Part shown: positions 26,384 to 35,990 of the stretch, in pieces
How the letters are laid out: each line of letters starts with the position of its first letter
Numbering within the stretch: the stretch's first letter is position 1
NCBI RefSeq assembly: GCF_001705235.1
Contig: NZ_MCGV01000001.1
Span: 3,972,181 to 4,036,180, forward strand
Reading direction: 5' to 3'
Length of the DNA stretch: 64,000 nt
Source: Clostridium pasteurianum
Lineage (GTDB): Bacteria > Bacillota > Clostridia > Clostridiales > Clostridiaceae
Notes under the pieces: generated by a model
Told to the model about the DNA's origin: nothing
What the model saw: only the letters and a program-made list of their open reading frames with translations
Database searches by the model: none
Made by a program: the position numbers and the translations under genes

Positions 26384-27025
26384 ATGAAAAAATTAGCTAT
26401 ATTTGATGTTGACTACACTTTAACTAAAAAAGAAACTCTATTTGAGTTTTATAAATTTATGGTTAAAAAGAATTTTAAAATAATAATGAAGTTTCCTAAA
26501 ATAATTATTGCAGGTGTGTTATATGTATTTAAAATATTAGATGCAGGAAGTGCAAAAGAAATGTTTATTTCGTTTATAGATGGAGTAAAAGAGGACGAAA
26601 TGAAACAGTATGTTAAAGAATTCTATAATACAAAATTAAGTAAGATATTATATGTTGATGCTATTAATACAATGAAAAAGCTCAAGAGTGAAGGATACGA
26701 TATATATTTAATATCAGCATCAGCAGAATTTTATTTGAATGAACTTTATAATATAAAAGAAGTTGATAAGATTATTGGAACAAGATTTACATGTGGGGAA
26801 GGTGCATTTAAAAGGAAAATCATAGGCGAAAACTGTAAAGGTGAGGAAAAAGTAAAAAGACTTAAAGAATTTTTAAAAAAAGAAAAAATAGATGTAGATT
26901 TTAAGGCATCGTACATGTTTTCTGATTCCTTATCCGATATGCCACTATTTAAATTGGTGGGGCATCCATATCTTGTAAATCCTAAGAAAAGAGATGATAA
27001 TATTGAGGCTTTAAATTGGAAATAA
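26384..27025 (+). CDS. HAD-IB family phosphatase (SerB-like)
   Basis: 213-aa cytosolic HAD hydrolase. Motif I FDVDYTLTKKETLFEFY (Asp nucleophile, Asp+2), a helical class I cap (~20-90), motif II SASAEFY (~107) and motif IV FSDSLSDMPLF (~187-197). This subgroup covers phosphoserine phosphatase-like and lipid or nucleotide phosphatases; substrate is not deducible. ATG follows AGAAGGAGAAAAA. It is 43 bases upstream of the aminotransferase gene, so possibly cotranscribed. Confidence 0.8.
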   Translation: MKKLAIFDVDYTLTKKETLFEFYKFMVKKNFKIIMKFPKIIIAGVLYVFKILDAGSAKEMFISFIDGVKEDEMKQYVKEFYNTKLSKILYVDAINTMKKLKSEGYDIYLISASAEFYLNELYNIKEVDKIIGTRFTCGEGAFKRKIIGENCKGEEKVKRLKEFLKKEKIDVDFKASYMFSDSLSDMPLFKLVGHPYLVNPKKRDDNIEALNWK

Positions 27026-27068
27026 AAATTGTTTTACAAAGATTTTTTAGAAAGAAGTGTATAATAAT

Positions 27069-27920
27069 ATGGAGAAATGTGCTGGAAGTTATTTTTTATA
27101 TAATGGAAAAGTAGAAGATAAAAGTAAATTTGATGGTGGATTTGATTACAAAGGAAAATGTTTATATGAAGTAATTAGGATAATTGATGGTATTCCACTT
27201 TTTTTAGATGGTCATATTCATAGATTTGAAAATTCATTTAAAATTGAAAATTTGAAGTTGCCTGTTACGGAACATAAAATAGAAGAAAATATATTTGAGC
27301 TTGTAAAGGCTAATAATAAGAAAATAGGAAATATAAAATTAGTATTTAATTATGTAGATAACAAATTTGATTTTTATAGTTATTTTATTCCACATAAGTA
27401 TCCAGACAAATCGGACTATGAAAATGGAGTTAAAACAATAATTTACCATGGAGAAAGAAGTAATCCTAATGCTAAGGTTATAAATCTAGATTTTAGAAGC
27501 AGTGTTGATAAAAAAATAAAGGAAATGAATGTTTTTGAAGCTATACTTGTGGACAGAAATGGAAATATAACTGAGGGGAGCAAATCAAACATATTTATGG
27601 TAAAGGATAATAAGGTTTACACGGCCCCTAAAGAGGATGTGCTGCCAGGTATAACACGAGATGTTATAATTAAAGTTTGCAAAAATTGTGGACTAGAAGT
27701 TTTAGATAAAAGAATTAATTATAAAGATATAAATAAATTAGATGGATTATTTATTTCAGGGACATCACCTAAAGTTTTACCAATTTGTGAAGTGGATGAA
27801 ATGAAGTTTGATTCTCAAAAAGTTCAAACTATAAAACGTATAAGAAAAGGATATGACGAATATATAGAGAAATATATTAGAGATTTTAATAGCAGAAATC
27901 AAAAAAATAATATACAATAA
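27069..27920 (+). CDS. Class IV PLP aminotransferase (BCAT / aminodeoxychorismate lyase fold)
   Basis: 283 aa, PLP fold type IV. Features: YEVIRIIDGIPLFLDGHIHRF, PLP Lys expected in NAKVINLDF (~146), then VFEAILVDRNGNITEGSKSN, IFMVKD and the phosphate-binding LPGITRDV. The family contains branched-chain aminotransferase, D-amino acid aminotransferase and 4-amino-4-deoxychorismate lyase; the short length and EGSKSNIF text lean to the lyase/D-AAT side, but no pabA or pabB lies nearby. ATG 27069 is used instead of GTG 27057, which has no proper SD. Confidence 0.75.
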   Translation: MEKCAGSYFLYNGKVEDKSKFDGGFDYKGKCLYEVIRIIDGIPLFLDGHIHRFENSFKIENLKLPVTEHKIEENIFELVKANNKKIGNIKLVFNYVDNKFDFYSYFIPHKYPDKSDYENGVKTIIYHGERSNPNAKVINLDFRSSVDKKIKEMNVFEAILVDRNGNITEGSKSNIFMVKDNKVYTAPKEDVLPGITRDVIIKVCKNCGLEVLDKRINYKDINKLDGLFISGTSPKVLPICEVDEMKFDSQKVQTIKRIRKGYDEYIEKYIRDFNSRNQKNNIQ

Positions 27921-27976
27921 TAGTAAGATGTATTATAATTAATAAACCGTATTAATTAAATTAAATATTATAGTTA

Positions 27977-28003
27977 TAAAGGTTTAGTAAAGTTTTACGA
28001 TAA
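27977..28003 (+). promoter_or_regulatory. Sigma-28 (FliA/SigD) promoter of the fapA-che operon
   Basis: TAAA (27977-27980), a 15-base spacer and TACGATAA (27996-28003), matching the sigma-D consensus TAAA-N15-gCCGATAT in core positions. Identical in layout to the flgM and flagellin promoters in this window. Confidence 0.75.
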
Positions 28004-28077
28004 ATTAAGTAAAAAATGTGTGGGTTAAAGGTAACATGATTTTAATTAATAACTTTTTTGATGGGGAGATTTTTTAG

Positions 28078-30021
28078 ATGAAAAATGAAATTTTTAATGG
28101 ATCCACAGTTGATGATTGCATAGTGCAGGCTTGCAAAAAATATAATTTGACTAAGGCTGATATTAAATACGAAGTAATCGAAGAAAAAAGGGGAATATTT
28201 AAAAAGAAGGCATCAATAAAGGTTCAAATTATTGATAAGAATAATAAGAATAAAGAATTACAGCATGAAAATAGTAATGGCACAATTCAAGTTCTAAATA
28301 GTAAGATAATAGTTAAAGATCCCAAAGAAGGTGGTAATAATGCTGTAATTGTAGTACCTAAAAATATTAATGTTAAAATTGATGGAAAAGAAGTTACTGG
28401 AGAAAATGAGGTTTCCAGCTCTAATATAATAGAAATTTATTTTCATGAAATTGAGAAACCAGAGAGAAGAGCTGATATAAGTGTTTCATCAGATAAGATG
28501 AGTGCATATGTAAATATAACTTATACTAATAAGAACATATATAAGCTTAAAGATACAAAACCTTCAGCCAGAGTAGTTCTGCAGGAAGAAATTTTAAGAA
28601 CCGAAAAACCGCCAATATATACTAAGGCTGAACTTTTAGATACTTTAAGGGCAGCAAATATATCTTATGGTATAGTTGAAGAAAATATGTCCAAGTGTAC
28701 TTCAGATGATGGAGCAATGAATGTATTAGTTGCACAAGGAATTAAAACCCAAGATGATGAGGACGATTATATTGAGTTTAAATTTGATGTAAGAAAGAAA
28801 AATGGCTTCAAGGAAAGCAAAAATGGAAGAATAGACTTTAAGAGTATAGGATTTGTTAATGCTGTTGAAGAGGGAACCATATTAGCTGTAAGACATACTG
28901 GTAAAGAAGGACATGATGGTAAGGACATATATGGAAATGAAACTAAAAAGAAAAAAGGAAAGTCAGTAAAACTTAATGTTGGTGAAGGTTGCCAAATTAA
29001 GGACGATAATACAGTTGTGTCCGTGCGAAAAGGTGAGCCAGTATATAGTGGAAATAAAATTTCAGTTATAGCAATACATGAAGTTAATTCTGATGTGGAT
29101 TTGACAACTGGAAATATAAAATTTGTTGGAGACGTTTTTATTCACGGCAGCGTAAATGAGAGCATGAAAGTTGAATCTCAAAATAATGTTAAAATTGATG
29201 AGAACGTTGAGAATGCTACAGTTATTGCTAGTGGAAATATTTTTATAGAAAAAAATGCTATTTTCTCTACCGTATGTGGGGGTGGAGAGGATGTATTTGT
29301 ATTAAAGCAACTGGAGTTTCTCAATACTATAGGCTTAAATATTAAAAAGCTATTAGAAGCTTTTGAACAATTAAAGAATTATAATGCACCAAAAGCAGAA
29401 GTTTCAGATGGCCAAATTTTAAAAGTGCTTTTAGAAGGAAAGTTTAGGTTAATACCTAGATTGTGTGAAAAATTTGTAAGCATATGTGATATGGATGATA
29501 GTGATAATATTGAAATTATAAATATATTTAAAGCTAAGATAATAGGTATGGGACCCTTAAATATAAAGCATGCTGATGAGCTAAGTGGAATTGCTTCACT
29601 TTGCGATGATAAGGTTTCTAAGCTTAAGCTAATGCTTTCTGTACCTGTAGATGTTAGTGTAGGATATTGCCAAAATTCAAAGATAGAAAGTTCAGGAAAT
29701 GTATTTATATCTGGGAAGGGAGAATATATTTCTGATATATCTGCAAGGAACAATGTTATATTTAATAATGAGAATGCCATAGCTAGGGGTGGCGTTATAA
29801 AGGCTGGTAATGAAATAAAGTGTGGTGTTGTTGGAAGTATAGGAGGCGTTTCTACAAGAGTACAAACTGAGAAGAATGGCAATATATATGCTGAAGTAGC
29901 CTATCAAAATACCATATTTGCTATTGGCAATAAGGAATCTGTTATAGAAAATCCGTGCAAGGATATTCATGTATATGTAGATAAAGACGATGAACTTGTT
30001 GTTGATAAATTATTATTATAG
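28078..30021 (+). CDS. fapA: FapA / DUF342 family flagellar-associated protein with Jag_N domain
   Basis: 647 aa. Residues ~1-50 are a Jag_N-type domain (GSTVDDCIVQACKKYNL, EEKRGIFKKK); the remainder is DUF342/FapA, with a beta-helical stretch recognisable from GDVFIHGSVNESM, ENVENATVIASGNIF and GNVFISGKGEYISD and a helical insertion at ~420-520. FapA homologues in Firmicutes and proteobacteria are linked to flagellum/chemoreceptor function but mechanism is poorly known. First gene of a sigma-28-driven operon leading into cheW, 12 bases downstream, which ties it to chemotaxis here. Confidence 0.82.
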   Translation: MKNEIFNGSTVDDCIVQACKKYNLTKADIKYEVIEEKRGIFKKKASIKVQIIDKNNKNKELQHENSNGTIQVLNSKIIVKDPKEGGNNAVIVVPKNINVKIDGKEVTGENEVSSSNIIEIYFHEIEKPERRADISVSSDKMSAYVNITYTNKNIYKLKDTKPSARVVLQEEILRTEKPPIYTKAELLDTLRAANISYGIVEENMSKCTSDDGAMNVLVAQGIKTQDDEDDYIEFKFDVRKKNGFKESKNGRIDFKSIGFVNAVEEGTILAVRHTGKEGHDGKDIYGNETKKKKGKSVKLNVGEGCQIKDDNTVVSVRKGEPVYSGNKISVIAIHEVNSDVDLTTGNIKFVGDVFIHGSVNESMKVESQNNVKIDENVENATVIASGNIFIEKNAIFSTVCGGGEDVFVLKQLEFLNTIGLNIKKLLEAFEQLKNYNAPKAEVSDGQILKVLLEGKFRLIPRLCEKFVSICDMDDSDNIEIINIFKAKIIGMGPLNIKHADELSGIASLCDDKVSKLKLMLSVPVDVSVGYCQNSKIESSGNVFISGKGEYISDISARNNVIFNNENAIARGGVIKAGNEIKCGVVGSIGGVSTRVQTEKNGNIYAEVAYQNTIFAIGNKESVIENPCKDIHVYVDKDDELVVDKLLL

Positions 30022-30032
30022 GAGGATAACAT

Positions 30033-30476
30033 ATGAATGACAATGTAAAAATACTTATATTTGTTGTGAATAAAGAATATTATGCAGCAGATATTATGCA
30101 AGTTGAAAGAATTCTTGGTCATGAAATATCAACAAAAATTCCAGATGTACCAGATTTTGTTGATGGCGTGATTAATTATGAGGGTAGTATATTGCCCGTA
30201 ATTTCTCTTGCTAAAAGATTTAATCTTCCAGATAGTGATGTTACTAATGAAACAAAAGTAATAGTTTCAAAACTTGAAAATGGTAAGGTTGGAATAATTG
30301 TTGATTTAGTGTCTGAGGTTAGAGATGTAGCTTTAAGTGATATAGAAGAACCACCTAATGTAATATCAGGTATTTCCAAGCGTTATATAAAAGGACTTAT
30401 AAAGACAGACAACAATATAGTTATTTTTCTTGATATATCAAAAATACTAACTGATGAGGAAAAAGAACTACTTTAG
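30033..30476 (+). CDS. cheW: Chemotaxis coupling protein CheW
   Basis: 147-aa cytosolic adaptor linking chemoreceptors to CheA. SH3-like CheW fold from VKILIFVVNKEYYAADI to the C-terminal IKGLIKTDNNIVIFLDISKIL, with the conserved VDGVINYEGSILPVISLAKRF. AGGAGG lies 8 bases ahead of ATG. Second gene in the operon; a second cheW-type gene sits at 35991. Confidence 0.92.
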   Translation: MNDNVKILIFVVNKEYYAADIMQVERILGHEISTKIPDVPDFVDGVINYEGSILPVISLAKRFNLPDSDVTNETKVIVSKLENGKVGIIVDLVSEVRDVALSDIEEPPNVISGISKRYIKGLIKTDNNIVIFLDISKILTDEEKELL

Positions 30477-30488
30477 GGTAGTTGGGGT

Positions 30489-30995
30489 ATGATAATGGAA
30501 GAGATAGAAAAAATTAAGGAGATTAGAGTTGGTATAGCAGATCTTAATGCTGCACTTTCTCCAAACAAGATAATAACTGTTGGTTTAGGATCATGTATTG
30601 GTATAGCTATTTATGATGAGAAAAATAAATTAGGAGGACTTTCACATATAATGCTTCCTGACAGCACTCAATTTAGCAAGGTTACAAATCCTTATAAATT
30701 TGCTGATTTAGCAGTACCTATATTGGTAAAGAAAATGGAGAAGATGGGAGCTAATGCTAGGAATATGAAAGCGAAAATAGCTGGTGGTGCTTCAATGTTT
30801 AACTTTTCAGATAAAAGTATGAACATGGACATAGGAAATAGAAATGGTATTGCAGTAAAGAAAATTTTAAGTGAGCTCCATGTACCACTATTAAGTGAAG
30901 ATATTGGTGGAAATAAAGGAAGGACAATGATTTTTGATACTTTTGATGGAAGCGTTAGTATTAGGACAGTTGGTATGGGAACTAAGAAAATTTAG
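30489..30995 (+). CDS. cheD: Chemoreceptor glutamine deamidase CheD
   Basis: Deamidates receptor Gln residues and, in Bacillus-type systems, binds CheC to stimulate its phosphatase activity. 168 aa; catalytic Cys36 in GLGSCIGI, His in LSHIMLPDS (~57) and the conserved GGASMF (~98). Two starts (30489, 30495) are possible; the SD GGGG suits either. Stop abuts cheB. Confidence 0.92.
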   Translation: MIMEEIEKIKEIRVGIADLNAALSPNKIITVGLGSCIGIAIYDEKNKLGGLSHIMLPDSTQFSKVTNPYKFADLAVPILVKKMEKMGANARNMKAKIAGGASMFNFSDKSMNMDIGNRNGIAVKKILSELHVPLLSEDIGGNKGRTMIFDTFDGSVSIRTVGMGTKKI

Positions 30996-31004
30996 GTGGA
31001 GTGG

Positions 31005-32072
31005 ATGACTTTGGAAAAAATAAAGGTTATTGTAGTAGATGACTCAGCTCTTATGAGAAAGCTGATATCAGATATGTTAAATACCAGTGAAGACATTGAA
31101 GTTATAGGAACCGCGACAAATGGGCAGGATTTATTAAATAAATTGAAAATTATGCAGCCCGATGTTATAACTCTAGATATAGAAATGCCAGTGATGAATG
31201 GTATTGAAACACTTAAAGCTATTAAATACTTAAAAAAGGATATGGCTGTAATAGTTTTTAGTAGTGTTTCACAAAAAGAAGTGAAGTATACTATGGATTG
31301 TCTATATTTAGGTGCTTTTGATTTTATTTTAAAACCTGAAAGAACCTTTGATATACCTAAGTTAAAAGATGGACTCATAAAGAGAGTAAAGGCAGCATAT
31401 AGTCAAAGTGAGTATAAAAAAACAAGTGTAAGTTTTAAGAATAATATTATCAAAGAAAGAAAAGTGAAAAATATAGATAACAGTAATATAAATAATAGCA
31501 ATATAGAAGCAGTAGTTATAGGGGCGTCAACAGGTGGACCTAAAGCTTTATACAAGGTTATTACAAACTTTCCTGAAGACATGAATGTGCCGATTTTTGT
31601 AGTTCAGCATATGCCTGTTGGCTTTACAAAAGCTTTTGCTGATAGACTTAATGACAATAGTAAAATGCGAGTTAAAGAGGCAGAAGATGGAGAAACATAT
31701 GAGGCTGGAAAAGTTTATTTGGCACCTGGAGGATATCATATGGAAGTTAATTTTAATAATAAAATAAAACTTACTACAGATCCGCCTATATGGGGTGTTA
31801 GACCTGCAGTTGATAAGCTGTTTATTTCGGCTTCTAAAATTTTTAATTCGCATATAGTTAGTGCAGTATTAACAGGCATGGGAAAGGATGGTGCAAAGGG
31901 AACAGAAGTTATAAAGGATAATGGGGGAGTGACAATTGCAGAAGATGAATCAACATGTGTTATATATGGTATGCCAAAGTCAGCTTTTGAAACTGGAAAA
32001 GTAGATATTGTTCTTCCATTAGATAGAATATCAGATGAAATAATAAAGATAGTACGAGGTTTCAGGAGGTAA
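31005..32072 (+). CDS. cheB: Chemotaxis response regulator protein-glutamate methylesterase CheB
   Basis: Removes receptor methyl groups when phosphorylated by CheA. Receiver domain (1-~120) with VDDSALMRK, phospho-acceptor Asp58 in LDIEMP and Lys in ILKPE; methylesterase domain (~165-355) with Ser175 in GASTGG, His in VVQHMP (~202) and Asp in GMGKDG (~298). Start ATG 31005 after AGGTGG; a GTG at 30996 lies inside the SD. Note the receiver reads FILKPE rather than FI.KP[FS] of typical CheB. Confidence 0.93.
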   Translation: MTLEKIKVIVVDDSALMRKLISDMLNTSEDIEVIGTATNGQDLLNKLKIMQPDVITLDIEMPVMNGIETLKAIKYLKKDMAVIVFSSVSQKEVKYTMDCLYLGAFDFILKPERTFDIPKLKDGLIKRVKAAYSQSEYKKTSVSFKNNIIKERKVKNIDNSNINNSNIEAVVIGASTGGPKALYKVITNFPEDMNVPIFVVQHMPVGFTKAFADRLNDNSKMRVKEAEDGETYEAGKVYLAPGGYHMEVNFNNKIKLTTDPPIWGVRPAVDKLFISASKIFNSHIVSAVLTGMGKDGAKGTEVIKDNGGVTIAEDESTCVIYGMPKSAFETGKVDIVLPLDRISDEIIKIVRGFRR

Positions 32073-32074
32073 AT

Positions 32075-32842
32075 ATGGATTTAGGCGAATTTAAAAAGTG
32101 GGTGCTAAGAGAATTTGGCATAGATTTGTTTGCTTATAAGGAAAATCAATTACATAGAAGAATCTTAAGCTTAATATCAAGAGTAGGAGCTGAATCTATT
32201 GATGAGTATGTTAAAATACTTAAGAGGGATGAAGATCAAAGGCAGAGATTTTTGGATTTTATAACTATTAATGTTACAGAGTTTTTTAGAAATCCAGAAA
32301 TATTTAAAGAAGCTGAAAAAGAGCTTAGAAATATGGTATACTCAAATAAGGAACCACTTAAAATTTGGAGTGCTGCATGTTCAATAGGTGCTGAACCATA
32401 TTCAATTGCAATTATACTCGATAAAATAGATAGTTTTAGAAAGCATAACATAATAGCTACAGACATTGATTCAACAATATTAGGCAAAGCAAAACTTGGT
32501 GAGTATGCAGAAAATGAAATAAAAAATGTAGAAAAGAAAGATTTAGATAAATATTTTAGAATTATAGGCGATAAATATATCGTGGACGACAAAATAAAAA
32601 AAATGATAACATTTAAGAAGCATGATTTAATATTGGATTCTTATGATAACAATTTTGATCTTATAGTGTGCAGAAATGTTGTTATATATTTTAATCAAGA
32701 TGTCAAAGAAAAAATTTATAAGAAGTTTAGTCAGTCATTAAAGAAAGGTGGATTGCTTTTTGTAGGAGCTACTGAGAGTATATATAATTATAAAGAATAT
32801 GGTTTTGAAAAAGCATCTACTTTTATTTATAGGAAGCTGTAA
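32075..32842 (+). CDS. cheR: Chemoreceptor methyltransferase CheR
   Basis: SAM-dependent methylation of receptor glutamates; 255 aa. N-terminal helical domain, then NVTEFFRNPEIF (~68), SAM motif WSAACSIGAEPYSIAI (~97), ATDID (~128), and DLIVCRNVVIYF (~194) with GGLLFVGATES. AGGAGG precedes the ATG; the gap after cheB is 2 bases. Confidence 0.94.
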   Translation: MDLGEFKKWVLREFGIDLFAYKENQLHRRILSLISRVGAESIDEYVKILKRDEDQRQRFLDFITINVTEFFRNPEIFKEAEKELRNMVYSNKEPLKIWSAACSIGAEPYSIAIILDKIDSFRKHNIIATDIDSTILGKAKLGEYAENEIKNVEKKDLDKYFRIIGDKYIVDDKIKKMITFKKHDLILDSYDNNFDLIVCRNVVIYFNQDVKEKIYKKFSQSLKKGGLLFVGATESIYNYKEYGFEKASTFIYRKL

Positions 32843-32854
32843 GGAGGGGAATTT

Positions 32855-34921
32855 ATGGATACATCTCAATATTTGTCGATATTTCTAGAAGAATCTATGG
32901 ATAATTTACAAACTTTAAATGAAGCACTCCTTCAATTGGAGCAGGAGCCAGATAATGTAGACAAGCTAAATGAAATATTTAGGGTTGCACATACTATAAA
33001 AGGTATGGCAGCTACTATGGGCTATAATACTATGGCAGCTTTGACTCACAAAATGGAGGATGTCCTTTCAGAATTTAGAGATGGACAGCTTAAAGTTACT
33101 CAGGAAGTTGTAACTGTCTTATTTAAGTGTCTTGATACACTTGAGCAAATGGTAGATAATATTCAAAATGGAGAAGAAGAAGGAGTTCCAGTTGATGATA
33201 TCATATCAAAGCTTGAAGCTATATCAGGAAGCGTTAATTCTGATAAAAAGGATACAAATGTTCAGGCATCACCTGAAGGTAATGAAAATAGTGATGCAAA
33301 GGCAGAAGAAAGCAAAAAAGATAATCAAGGCGTAGAACTTAATGAATATGACTTAAATGTTATGAAGCAGGCTATTGAAAAGGGATATAATGCATTTTAT
33401 GTTGAAATTAATTTGAGTAAGTCAACTTTACTTAAGTCAGCAAGAGCCTTTTTAATATTTAAGAGTCTTGAAGAGTGGGGAGAAATTACAAAATCTATTC
33501 CTGCTACTGAAGATCTTGAAGCAGAAAACTTTGAGTTTGAAATACAACTTGTTTATTTAACTACTAAGGAAGAAAAAGATGTAAATGAAATATTAAGTGA
33601 AATTTCAGAAATAGATAGTATAAAAATAGAACAATTGACAGAAGAAGAACTTAAAGCTAAGTATAATAAAGGCGAAGAAAAGGCTAAAGAAGCTAATAAA
33701 GAAAAGAAAGCTGAAAGTAAGCCAACGCCAGCTGCTCAAGAAAAGGCTAAGAAAAGTAGTCCTAAAAAGACAACTCAGCATACACATAAAAAAGTTCATC
33801 AGTCTGTTAGAGTTGATTTAGAGAAACTTGATAAATTTTTAAATATGGTTTCAGAGCTTGTTATAAATAGAACAAGACTTGAGCAAATAAGTCAAAATTA
33901 TAAACTTGTTGAATTAAATGAAACTTTGGAGCAGGTAGCTAGAACTACTAATGATCTTCAAGATTTAGTTATGAAGATAAGAATGCTTCCACTTGATACT
34001 GTATTTAATAGATTTCCAAGAATGGTAAGAGATTTATCAGTTGAACTTGATAAAGACATGGAACTTATTATTGAAGGTCAGGATACTGAACTTGACAGAA
34101 CAGTCATAGATGAAATTGGTGAGCCACTTATCCATCTTATTAGAAATGCAGCTGATCATGGTGTAGAGACAAAAGAGGATAGACTTAAATCTGGTAAAGA
34201 TCCTGTAGGAAAAATAAGACTTATAGCATATCAAGAAGGAACTAAGGCAGTAATAAAGGTTCAAGATGATGGCTATGGAATTAATGTGGAGAAAGTAAGA
34301 GAAAAAGCTGAAGAAAGAGGAATAAACACAGAAAGTATGACTGAAGATCAAATAGTAAATTTGATATTTGATCAGGGCTTCAGTACAAATGATAAGGTAA
34401 CAGATATATCCGGTAGAGGAGTTGGAATGGATGTTGTAAAGACTAAAATACAATCTCTTAACGGAACTGTTGATATGACTACAGAACAGGGAAAAGGCAG
34501 TACATTTACTATAAAATTGCCATTAACCCTTCAAATTATTACTGCATTATTAGTTAAAGTTGGAGAAGAAAATCTTGCTATATCTTTAAATGCAATTGAT
34601 AGTGTAATTGATCTTAAGGAAGCAGAAATAAAGAAGACAAATAATAAAGAAGTTATAATATATAGGGGTAAAGTACTTCCTATAATTAGAATTAATGAAA
34701 AGTTGGGACTTGAAAAGTCAGATAGTGATAAAATATATATAGTAATAGTAAGAATAGGAGATAAAATGGCAGGACTTCTTGTGGATTCACTTATTGGTCA
34801 GCAGGATATTGTTATAAAACCACTTGGAAAAACTTTAAAAGGTTTAAAAGAATATATTGGTGCAACTATATTGGGAGATGGTCTCGTAACGTTAATACTT
34901 GATGTTGCTTCCCTGGTGTAG
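32855..34921 (+). CDS. cheA: Chemotaxis histidine kinase CheA
   Basis: 688 aa. P1 Hpt domain with phospho-His46 in RVAHTIKGMA; P2-like region (~155-270, a CheY/CheB docking domain); a Lys/Ala/Glu-rich linker (~270-310); P3 dimerisation (~315-385) with VSELVINRTRL; P4 ATPase with N box LIHLIRNAADHG (~425), DDGYGI and GRGVGMDVV; P5 CheW-like domain (~550-688). The core signalling kinase of the operon; AAGGAGGGG gives strong initiation. Confidence 0.95.
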   Translation: MDTSQYLSIFLEESMDNLQTLNEALLQLEQEPDNVDKLNEIFRVAHTIKGMAATMGYNTMAALTHKMEDVLSEFRDGQLKVTQEVVTVLFKCLDTLEQMVDNIQNGEEEGVPVDDIISKLEAISGSVNSDKKDTNVQASPEGNENSDAKAEESKKDNQGVELNEYDLNVMKQAIEKGYNAFYVEINLSKSTLLKSARAFLIFKSLEEWGEITKSIPATEDLEAENFEFEIQLVYLTTKEEKDVNEILSEISEIDSIKIEQLTEEELKAKYNKGEEKAKEANKEKKAESKPTPAAQEKAKKSSPKKTTQHTHKKVHQSVRVDLEKLDKFLNMVSELVINRTRLEQISQNYKLVELNETLEQVARTTNDLQDLVMKIRMLPLDTVFNRFPRMVRDLSVELDKDMELIIEGQDTELDRTVIDEIGEPLIHLIRNAADHGVETKEDRLKSGKDPVGKIRLIAYQEGTKAVIKVQDDGYGINVEKVREKAEERGINTESMTEDQIVNLIFDQGFSTNDKVTDISGRGVGMDVVKTKIQSLNGTVDMTTEQGKGSTFTIKLPLTLQIITALLVKVGEENLAISLNAIDSVIDLKEAEIKKTNNKEVIIYRGKVLPIIRINEKLGLEKSDSDKIYIVIVRIGDKMAGLLVDSLIGQQDIVIKPLGKTLKGLKEYIGATILGDGLVTLILDVASLV

Positions 34922-34937
34922 AGGAGGATGATCAAAT

Positions 34938-35540
34938 ATGAATTACTTACAATTAACTCCTATGCAATTAGATGCAATAAAAGAAGTTGTAAATATTGGT
35001 TCTGGCAATGCCGCAACGGCTTTGTCTCAACTATTAAATAAAAAAATAGATATGACAGTACCGGATGTAAATATAGTTCCATTTAATACCCTTTTTTCAA
35101 ACGTAGGTGAAGAAGAGGTAGCAGTTGGGGTTGTGGTTAGGGTACTTGGAGATACTCCTGGAAATATTTTATTTGTATTTGAAAAGGAAACAGCTATTGA
35201 AATAGTAGAAACATTGACAGGAAGTAAGGAAGAAGAATTGAATGATATGTGTGCTTCAGTATTATGTGAAATAGGTAATATAATTTCTAGTTCATATATG
35301 AATGCCATAGCTAAATTCACGAATCTAGTTATAACACCATCGGTACCGGCTTTTACATATGACATGCTGGGGGCTATACTCTCAACAAGTTTTATAGAAG
35401 CTGGACAATGTGATGATAATGTTCTTGATTTGGAAACAGTTTTTCTTCAGGACAAAACTAGAAATATAAGTGGGCATTTTTATTATATACCAATGCCCGG
35501 TTCATTAGAAAAGATATTAAATATTTTGGGAGTAAATTAA
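34938..35540 (+). CDS. cheC: CheY-P phosphatase CheC
   Basis: 200 aa with two copies of the CheC phosphatase helix: EVVNIGSGNAATALSQLL (~15-32) and CEIGNIISSSYMNAIAKF (~113-130), each with Glu-x2-Asn. CheC hydrolyses CheY-P and is stimulated by CheD, whose gene is in the same operon. Followed by cheY after 17 bases. Confidence 0.92.
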   Translation: MNYLQLTPMQLDAIKEVVNIGSGNAATALSQLLNKKIDMTVPDVNIVPFNTLFSNVGEEEVAVGVVVRVLGDTPGNILFVFEKETAIEIVETLTGSKEEELNDMCASVLCEIGNIISSSYMNAIAKFTNLVITPSVPAFTYDMLGAILSTSFIEAGQCDDNVLDLETVFLQDKTRNISGHFYYIPMPGSLEKILNILGVN

Positions 35541-35557
35541 TATGGAGGTTGAAAAAA

Positions 35558-35917
35558 ATGGCTAAAGTTTTAATTGTTGATGATGCTGCTTTTATGAGAA
35601 TGATGATTAAGGATATATTGGAGAAGAATGGTTTTGAAATAGTAGGAGAGGCAAGTAATGGTCTAAAGGCTGTTGAAATTTATAAAAAGGAAAAACCAGA
35701 TGTAGTAACAATGGATATAACTATGCCTGATATGGATGGTATAGAAGCCGTTAAAGCTATAAAATCTTTTGACCCAGCTGCAAGAGTTATTATGTGTTCT
35801 GCTATGGGACAACAAACAATGGTTATGGATGCTATAAGAGCAGGTGCAAGAGATTTCATAGTAAAGCCTTTTCAAGCTGATAGAGTACTTGAAGCTATAA
35901 AAAAGGCATTAGGATAA
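35558..35917 (+). CDS. cheY: Chemotaxis response regulator CheY
   Basis: 119-aa stand-alone receiver that binds FliM/FliY switch proteins when phosphorylated. Acid pair Asp8-Asp9 (VDDAAFMR), phospho-Asp53 (TMDITMPDMDG), Ser/Thr switch in MCSAMGQ (~82) and Lys103 in FIVKPF. ATG 35558 fits GGAGG with a 10-base spacing; TTG at 35549 is too close. A dyad CTTCAAC/GTTGAAG (35935-35962) follows, possibly an attenuator before cheW2. Confidence 0.93.
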   Translation: MAKVLIVDDAAFMRMMIKDILEKNGFEIVGEASNGLKAVEIYKKEKPDVVTMDITMPDMDGIEAVKAIKSFDPAARVIMCSAMGQQTMVMDAIRAGARDFIVKPFQADRVLEAIKKALG

Positions 35918-35990
35918 AAAATACAGTGCTAACACTTCAACAGTAATTATATTAGGTTGAAGCAATTATAAGAGTAATAGGGGTGAGATA

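Noticed and set aside
29379-29970. Long minus-strand frames of 167 and 92 aa inside fapA
   Set aside because: Antisense shadows without RBS; the plus-strand frame has clear family motifs.
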